Source: Lentisphaerota bacterium
GTDB lineage: Bacteria > Verrucomicrobiota > Lentisphaeria > Victivallales > Victivallaceae
Length of the DNA stretch: 64,000 nt
Direction of reading: 5' to 3'
NCBI GenBank assembly: GCA_015061615.1
Contig: SUWE01000001.1
Location: forward strand, 78,450-142,449
Part shown: positions 59,795-64,000 of the stretch, piece after piece
How positions within the stretch are numbered: position 1 is the stretch's first letter
Layout of the letters: the number at the start of each line of letters is the position of its first letter
Program-made: the position numbers and the translations under genes
The notes under the pieces: generated by a model
Databases searched by the model: none
Seen by the model: the letters and a program-made list of their open reading frames with translations, nothing else
What the model was told of the DNA's origin: nothing

Positions 59795-59817
59795 TTACCT
59801 GAAAGGTAATTTTTTTT
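59795..59817 (+). terminator. Short hairpin with T8 near the transcription start of the UAP1-like gene
   Basis: TTACCT-gaa-AGGTAA (59795-59809) is followed by eight T. It lies 30 nt before the ATG at 59848 and directly behind a TATATT box, so it may dampen or attenuate transcription. With 6 bp it is a weak candidate. Confidence 0.35.
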
Positions 59818-59847
59818 GTCTTTTCAATACAAAACAGAGAGGTTTTT

Positions 59848-61266
59848 ATGAATTGTGAATTGGAAAAGTCCATCATTGATGCCGGACAGGAGCATCTGTT
59901 GCGTTATATCCCCGGATTATCTGCTGAGGAACTTGACAGTTTCTGCAATCAGCTTGCCGCGGTGAATTGGGGACAGATTCCGGAACTTGCAGAAAAATAT
60001 GTGCTTAATCGTCCGGAAATTTCCATTCCCGATGATTTGACTCCAGCAAAATTTTATCCGCTTAAACCGGCTGATGCTGCAACAGAAGAACTTTATTCTG
60101 CCGCCGATGCAAAAGGTGTTGAGCTTTTGAAGGCGGGCAAAGTTTGCTGTCTTACCGTTGCCGGAGGGCAGGGGACACGTCTCGGTTTTGACGGTCCGAA
60201 AGGAACTTATCCGATCGGTCCGGTTTCCAACCGTACTCTGTTCAGTTATTTTGCCCAATCTATTGCCAGGGCTTCGGAAAAATACGGCGCTCCGGTGAAC
60301 TGGTATATCATGACCAGTCCCATCAACCGTGAAGCTACCGAAAATTATTTCCGTGCGGAGAACTTTTTCGGTTTGAAAGAGGAAAATGTGTTTTTCTTTA
60401 CTCAGGGAACTATGCCGGCTTTCGGTCTTGATGGCAAATTGCTTTTGAGCAGCAAGTCATCTCTTGCTCTTTCTCCTGACGGTCATGGCGGAACTTTGCT
60501 TGCTCTGCGTAAATCCGGTGCGCTGGATAAAATGATTGCAGACGGCTGTGAATATATATCCTACTTCCAGGTGGATAACCCGCTTGTTCCGGTTGTGGAT
60601 CCGCGTTTTATCGGACTTCATTATTTGGAAAATTCTGAAATGAGTGCAATCATGCTCAGCAAGACCAATCCTTATGAAAAACTTGGCAACTTCTGTGTTT
60701 CCGGCGGCAGAACCATGATAATCGAGTACAGTGACCTGCCTGATGAACTTGCTGTGAAACGCAACGCCGACGGATCTCTTGCATTCGTTGCCGGCAGTCC
60801 GGCTATCCATGTCCTTTCCAGAAGTTTTGTTGAAAAACTCACTTCCGGCGGAACTCTTCAGCTGCCCTGGCACCGTGCGGATAAAAAAATTGCTTCACTG
60901 GATGAGAACGGTACTTTGGTTACTCCTGATTCCCCCAACGGTGTCAAACTTGAATCATTCATCTTTGATGCTCTTCCGCTGGCAGAAAAGGTTATGATCC
61001 TTGAGGGAGACCGGGCAGAAGTCTTTGCTCCTACGAAGAATGCTACCGGTGTTGACTCCGCTGAAAGCTGCCGTGAAATGCTTACTGCACGCAATGCACG
61101 CCGGCTTGTTCTTGCCGGTGTGGAAATCCCTTATACTGCCGACGGAAAGGTTGATGCTGTTATCGAACTTTCTCCGCGCTGCGTATTGGACGATGCTGAT
61201 GCAGTTGCATTGGTGAAAGAGTCCGGACTGAAGAAAATCTTTTCCGGTCAAGTGGTGGCGTTGTGA
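59848..61266 (+). CDS. UDPGP type 1 nucleotidyltransferase (UAP1-like UDP-N-acetylglucosamine pyrophosphorylase)
   Basis: 472 residues. It forms a UDP-sugar from UTP and a sugar 1-phosphate. Seen: helical N-terminus, CLTVAGGQGTRLGFDGPKGTYPIGP (about residues 99-123, the UTP loop of the eukaryote-like UAP/UGP family), WYIMTSPINREATENYF, LALSPDGHGGTLLAL and YFQVDNPLVPVVDPRFIGLH. GAGAGG precedes the ATG. The gene overlaps ftsW by 4 nt and sits with murG, which uses UDP-GlcNAc, so UDP-GlcNAc is the best guess for the product. The sugar choice is not proven. Confidence 0.85.
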   Translation: MNCELEKSIIDAGQEHLLRYIPGLSAEELDSFCNQLAAVNWGQIPELAEKYVLNRPEISIPDDLTPAKFYPLKPADAATEELYSAADAKGVELLKAGKVCCLTVAGGQGTRLGFDGPKGTYPIGPVSNRTLFSYFAQSIARASEKYGAPVNWYIMTSPINREATENYFRAENFFGLKEENVFFFTQGTMPAFGLDGKLLLSSKSSLALSPDGHGGTLLALRKSGALDKMIADGCEYISYFQVDNPLVPVVDPRFIGLHYLENSEMSAIMLSKTNPYEKLGNFCVSGGRTMIIEYSDLPDELAVKRNADGSLAFVAGSPAIHVLSRSFVEKLTSGGTLQLPWHRADKKIASLDENGTLVTPDSPNGVKLESFIFDALPLAEKVMILEGDRAEVFAPTKNATGVDSAESCREMLTARNARRLVLAGVEIPYTADGKVDAVIELSPRCVLDDADAVALVKESGLKKIFSGQVVAL

Positions 61267-62480
61267 CACAGTTCAATCAATATTATCAGGACGAGCTGCC
61301 TGATACTCTTGAATCCCGGCCGAATACCTTGAGAATGGCGGGCGGATTGCTGCTGATGACGATGATCCTTGCCGCATTCGGATTGACGATGCTTTACTCT
61401 GCAAGCAGTAACAACGTTGCCGCATCAGCTGCTTTTTTCAAAAATCAGTTGATGTGGACGATCGTCGGAGCTTTTGTCGGTTTTGCCGCCGTCCTCGGCG
61501 GCTACCGTTTCTTTTGCAAAAAGAGTCTGTTATGGATCGGAGCGTGTGCTCTGCTTTTGATATGGGCAAGATTCTGCCGGGAAATCAATGGTGCGCACCG
61601 TTGGATCATCGTCGGCAGTTTTCGTTTTCAACCTTCGGAACTGGCGAAGATCGCAGTCGCTCTTTTTGTGGCTCATTATTGTTCGGAATATGTCCGTACC
61701 TTTAATGATATCGGCAGACTGAAACAGGGAATATGGGGTGTCGGCGCCGGTGTCGGTGCGATAGTTGTCCTGATTTTGTGGGGCGATGATATGGGGACCT
61801 CGGTTTTGGTTGCATCAATGGCATTCTTTACCATGTGGGCAGGAAATCTCAAGTGGCGTTATTTTCTTATTCCCATGTCGATTTTGCCGCTTCTTGTGAC
61901 TTATATCAAATATTTCGATCCGATGCGCTGGGGGCGTATGACGATTTTTCTCAATCCTGAGATCAATCAGCGTGCCGGAGGGTACCAGCTGTGGAACTCC
62001 CTCCTCGCTCTCGGTTCCGGTTCATGGCAGGGGCTTGGCTTGACTGACAGCCGTTTGAAAGCAAGTTATCTGCCGGAAGCACATACTGACTTTATTATTG
62101 CGATCATCGGTGAGGAATTGGGATATCTCGGCGTAATGTCGGTTATTCTGTTCTATATTTTGTGGGGATTTTTCGGTTTCCGCATTGCGATGAATGCCAG
62201 AAACCGTACCGGAATGCTTTTGGGGTGCGCTCTTACTCTTGGCGTATTACTTCAGGCTATCATCAACCTCGGTGTTGTTTCCGGAATGTTTCCTACCAAA
62301 GGAATGCCTGCTCCATTTATCAGTTACGGCGGCAGCAATATGGTTTGTTCTCTTATTGCGACCGGATTTCTCGTTTCAATCGCACTTGATGCATGGATTC
62401 CTGATTATGCCGGAAGATTTCAGCAGCAGCTTAAAAGATGGATCAGACTTGATTTTTCCAGAGATGAGGTTTCAGAATGA
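61263..62480 (+). CDS. ftsW: Peptidoglycan glycosyltransferase FtsW/RodA (SEDS family)
   Basis: 405 residues with about ten transmembrane segments. SEDS proteins polymerise lipid II into glycan chains; FtsW acts in division. Seen: LTMLYSASSNN at TM1, NGAHRWIIVGSFRFQPSELAKIAVALF (the WI...FQPSE motif), LPEAHTDFIIAIIGEELGYLG and GMPAPFISYGGSNMVCSLI. GTG start at 61263 overlaps the stop of the gene upstream. Adjacent murG supports FtsW over RodA. Confidence 0.92.
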   Translation: MTQFNQYYQDELPDTLESRPNTLRMAGGLLLMTMILAAFGLTMLYSASSNNVAASAAFFKNQLMWTIVGAFVGFAAVLGGYRFFCKKSLLWIGACALLLIWARFCREINGAHRWIIVGSFRFQPSELAKIAVALFVAHYCSEYVRTFNDIGRLKQGIWGVGAGVGAIVVLILWGDDMGTSVLVASMAFFTMWAGNLKWRYFLIPMSILPLLVTYIKYFDPMRWGRMTIFLNPEINQRAGGYQLWNSLLALGSGSWQGLGLTDSRLKASYLPEAHTDFIIAIIGEELGYLGVMSVILFYILWGFFGFRIAMNARNRTGMLLGCALTLGVLLQAIINLGVVSGMFPTKGMPAPFISYGGSNMVCSLIATGFLVSIALDAWIPDYAGRFQQQLKRWIRLDFSRDEVSE

Positions 62481-63586
62481 AGTTAGTTAAATTGGCTGTC
62501 AGTTGCGGCGGTACCGGAGGACATTTTTTTCCGGGCTTGAGCATTGCCCGTACTTTTCAGGCTCAGGGAGGGAAAGTTCTTCTTCTGCTTTCCGGAGTTC
62601 ATGCAGAATCCCAGCGGGAAACTGCCGCTCAATTTGGTATAAAAGCGATCGCGTTGCCCCCGATGCCTCATTACAGCAAACATCCGTTTCGTTTTATTTC
62701 CGGATTTGTCGGCGGATACAGGGAGACCAAAAAAGAATTGAAACGTTTTGCTCCGCAAGCCCTTTTGGGGATGGGCTCTTTTGCGGCATTACCCATTATG
62801 CTTGCTGCAAGACATTGCCGTATCCCGTTGTTTATTCATGATGGCAATTCCCGGATCGGTAAAGCAAACCGTTTTTTCAGCCGCTGGTCAAAATTTGCCG
62901 GAACAGCTTTCCCGCCGGTCAATGCTGTTGCATGCCGTTGTCCTGTTGAGGCAGTAGGCATGCCGTTGCGTCCGGAGTTGCTGGACTTTGCCAACATGGA
63001 TAAGGTTGCTGCTGTTGAAGCGTTGAATCGGGAGTTCGGTACTGATTTTTCTCCTGATAAACCGATTTTTCTTGTTACCGGCGGCAGTCAGGGGGCTGCT
63101 GTTTTCAATGAAGTATTGCCAGCGGCATTCAAAAAAAATGGATCAGGTTTTCAAGTTATTCATCTTACGGGTAAAGGAAAACTTGCTGATACGGTGAAGG
63201 CATATAAAAATGTTCCGTTTCCGGTGAAACTTGTGGAAACTACCGGAAAAATGGCAGAAGTGATGGCGGCAGCCGATCTCGTTTTCAGCCGTTCCGGCGG
63301 CAGTACCGCTGCGGAACTTGCATTGTTTGGCAAGGCGTCGGTTCTTGTGCCTTATCCTTATGCCGCAGAAGATCATCAGATGGATAATGCGCGTTATTTT
63401 GAATCTGCCGGTGCCGCGTATCTTGTGAAAAACAGTTCTTTGAGCGTGGAGTGTGCAGAAAAAATCATTGCTGATTATCTTGCAGAACCGGATAAATTCC
63501 GGCAGATGGGGGAATGCATGCGTAAATTGGCAAAACCTGCCGCTTCGGAAAAAATGATTGAAGAAATTTCACTCCGTATTGATTGA
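62477..63586 (+). CDS. murG: UDP-GlcNAc:undecaprenyl-PP-MurNAc-pentapeptide GlcNAc transferase
   Basis: 369 residues. It makes lipid II on the inner face of the membrane. Seen: SCGGTGGHFFPGLSIA (the N-terminal glycine-rich loop with the catalytic His), LLGMGSFAALP, FIHDGNSRIGKANR (family HEQNxxxGxxN), VTGGSQGAAVFNE, FSRSGGSTAAELALFGKASVLVPYPYAAEDHQMDNA (the UDP-GlcNAc site, cited by position about 275-310). Start overlaps ftsW by 4 nt. Confidence 0.95.
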   Translation: MKLVKLAVSCGGTGGHFFPGLSIARTFQAQGGKVLLLLSGVHAESQRETAAQFGIKAIALPPMPHYSKHPFRFISGFVGGYRETKKELKRFAPQALLGMGSFAALPIMLAARHCRIPLFIHDGNSRIGKANRFFSRWSKFAGTAFPPVNAVACRCPVEAVGMPLRPELLDFANMDKVAAVEALNREFGTDFSPDKPIFLVTGGSQGAAVFNEVLPAAFKKNGSGFQVIHLTGKGKLADTVKAYKNVPFPVKLVETTGKMAEVMAAADLVFSRSGGSTAAELALFGKASVLVPYPYAAEDHQMDNARYFESAGAAYLVKNSSLSVECAEKIIADYLAEPDKFRQMGECMRKLAKPAASEKMIEEISLRID

Positions 63587-63611
63587 AATTTTGCTTGCAG
63601 TGTGATATAGT
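63583..63611 (+). promoter_or_regulatory. Promoter of the last, truncated gene
   Basis: TTGAAA (63583-63588) overlaps the murG stop; a 17-nt spacer and TATAGT (63606-63611) follow, 36 nt before the ATG at 63647. Confidence 0.65.
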
Positions 63612-63646
63612 ATATAAGTTTACGATAGATTTACAGGAGTTCAAAT

Positions 63647-64000
63647 ATGAAAAATTCAATACTTGTGATTTTAGCAGTATGCTGTTCAATGTTGGCATTT
63701 CCACCTCCGAAAGCAAAAGCAATCGATCCGGTGACAATAGCTATTCTTGCTCCGATCGCTCTTAAATTGGCAGATGCCGCCAAGCCGTATGTTATCCGAG
63801 GCATTGTAAATACCGGTAAAGGATTTTTTAAAGTCGGGAAGGCCGCCTTTGAAATGCTTTATCTGCCGTGGGGATTTCTGGAGTTGACCTTCGGTCTGCC
63901 CTTCAAAAAAGGACGCAGGGGGCTGGTTCACGTTCTTCGCGGCGGGGTGATTGCTCCCACCAAGATTTTTGTTCATCTTCTTTTGATGCCGGTTTACATG
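63647..64000 (+). CDS. Exported protein of unknown function, truncated by the window end
   Basis: 118 residues are visible, open to the edge. The ATG has CAGGAG 6-10 nt upstream. The first 25 residues form a signal peptide (KNSILVILAVCCSMLAF) with a likely cut in PPPKAKA. The rest contains hydrophobic stretches (VTIAILAPIALKLADAA) and the basic GLPFKKGRRGLVHVLRGG segment. No family is recognised, and the missing C-terminus prevents a call. It has its own promoter after murG. Confidence 0.7.
   Translation, partial: MKNSILVILAVCCSMLAFPPPKAKAIDPVTIAILAPIALKLADAAKPYVIRGIVNTGKGFFKVGKAAFEMLYLPWGFLELTFGLPFKKGRRGLVHVLRGGVIAPTKIFVHLLLMPVYM

Overview
The window looks like chromosomal DNA of a Gram-negative, anaerobic, glycan-degrading bacterium of the PVC superphylum, most likely Lentisphaerota (Victivallales-like). 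This is an inference from gene content and not a database result. The clues are prepilin-like proteins with an [17 protein letters not shown] start beside secreted glycan-active proteins, AIDA-type repeat proteins, many Gfo/Idh/MocA oxidoreductases and TIM-barrel sugar isomerases, DUF4091-like proteins, a PPi-type phosphofructokinase and a eukaryote-like UDP-sugar pyrophosphorylase beside ftsW-murG.

Layout. 1-5901 (minus): GntR/LacI-type regulator, SGNH sialate O-acetylesterase-like enzyme, GH29 alpha-L-fucosidase and the start of a glutamine synthetase that runs off the left edge. 6147-13797 (plus): divergent operon of a Gfo/Idh oxidoreductase, a sugar isomerase, a 1146-residue secreted glycosidase-like protein, a second secreted protein and a prepilin-like protein. 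14191-16830: AIDA-repeat/FG-GAP-like surface protein. 16899-20345 (minus): autoregulated GntR - DegT aminotransferase - oxidoreductase operon. 20738-23318: nucleoside deoxyribosyltransferase facing an rtcB-prfH RNA-repair/ribosome-rescue pair. 23497-26122: fabG, trmL, rsmB. 26334-38351: mostly housekeeping genes (SSS transporter, DUF1846, argC, GNAT, 5'-3' exonuclease, aspartate aminotransferase, isochorismatase-like, accD, SRP RNA, rph, dnaX). 38562-45428: second secreted/glycan locus (prepilin-like, discoidin-like, two DUF4091-like proteins, isomerase). 45478-48932: acyl-carrier-protein remnant and a run of unknown membrane proteins. 49083-55214: EamA transporter facing a tight minus-strand operon pfp-gatC-gatA-ruvC-tatD-tcdA. 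55286-58884 (minus): HTH protein, small membrane protein, uppP, proC, GT2. 59211-59648: Cys/His-rich membrane protein. 59848-63586: UAP1-like pyrophosphorylase, ftsW, murG. 63647-end: truncated secreted protein.

The two glycan loci share a plan: one prepilin-like protein, large secreted proteins, and cytosolic oxidoreductase/isomerase enzymes, with GntR/LacI-type control in the first. Near the start codon of both prepilin-like genes lie two successive palindromes. The palindromes are kept while the sequence changes, including a compensatory base-pair change. This is the most unusual signal in the window. Other signals of interest are two promoter-associated hairpin RNA candidates with C-rich loops, a dispersed 35-nt hairpin repeat, a riboswitch-like leader, and an ACP gene fragment lying in frame behind the stop codon of an unrelated membrane protein gene.
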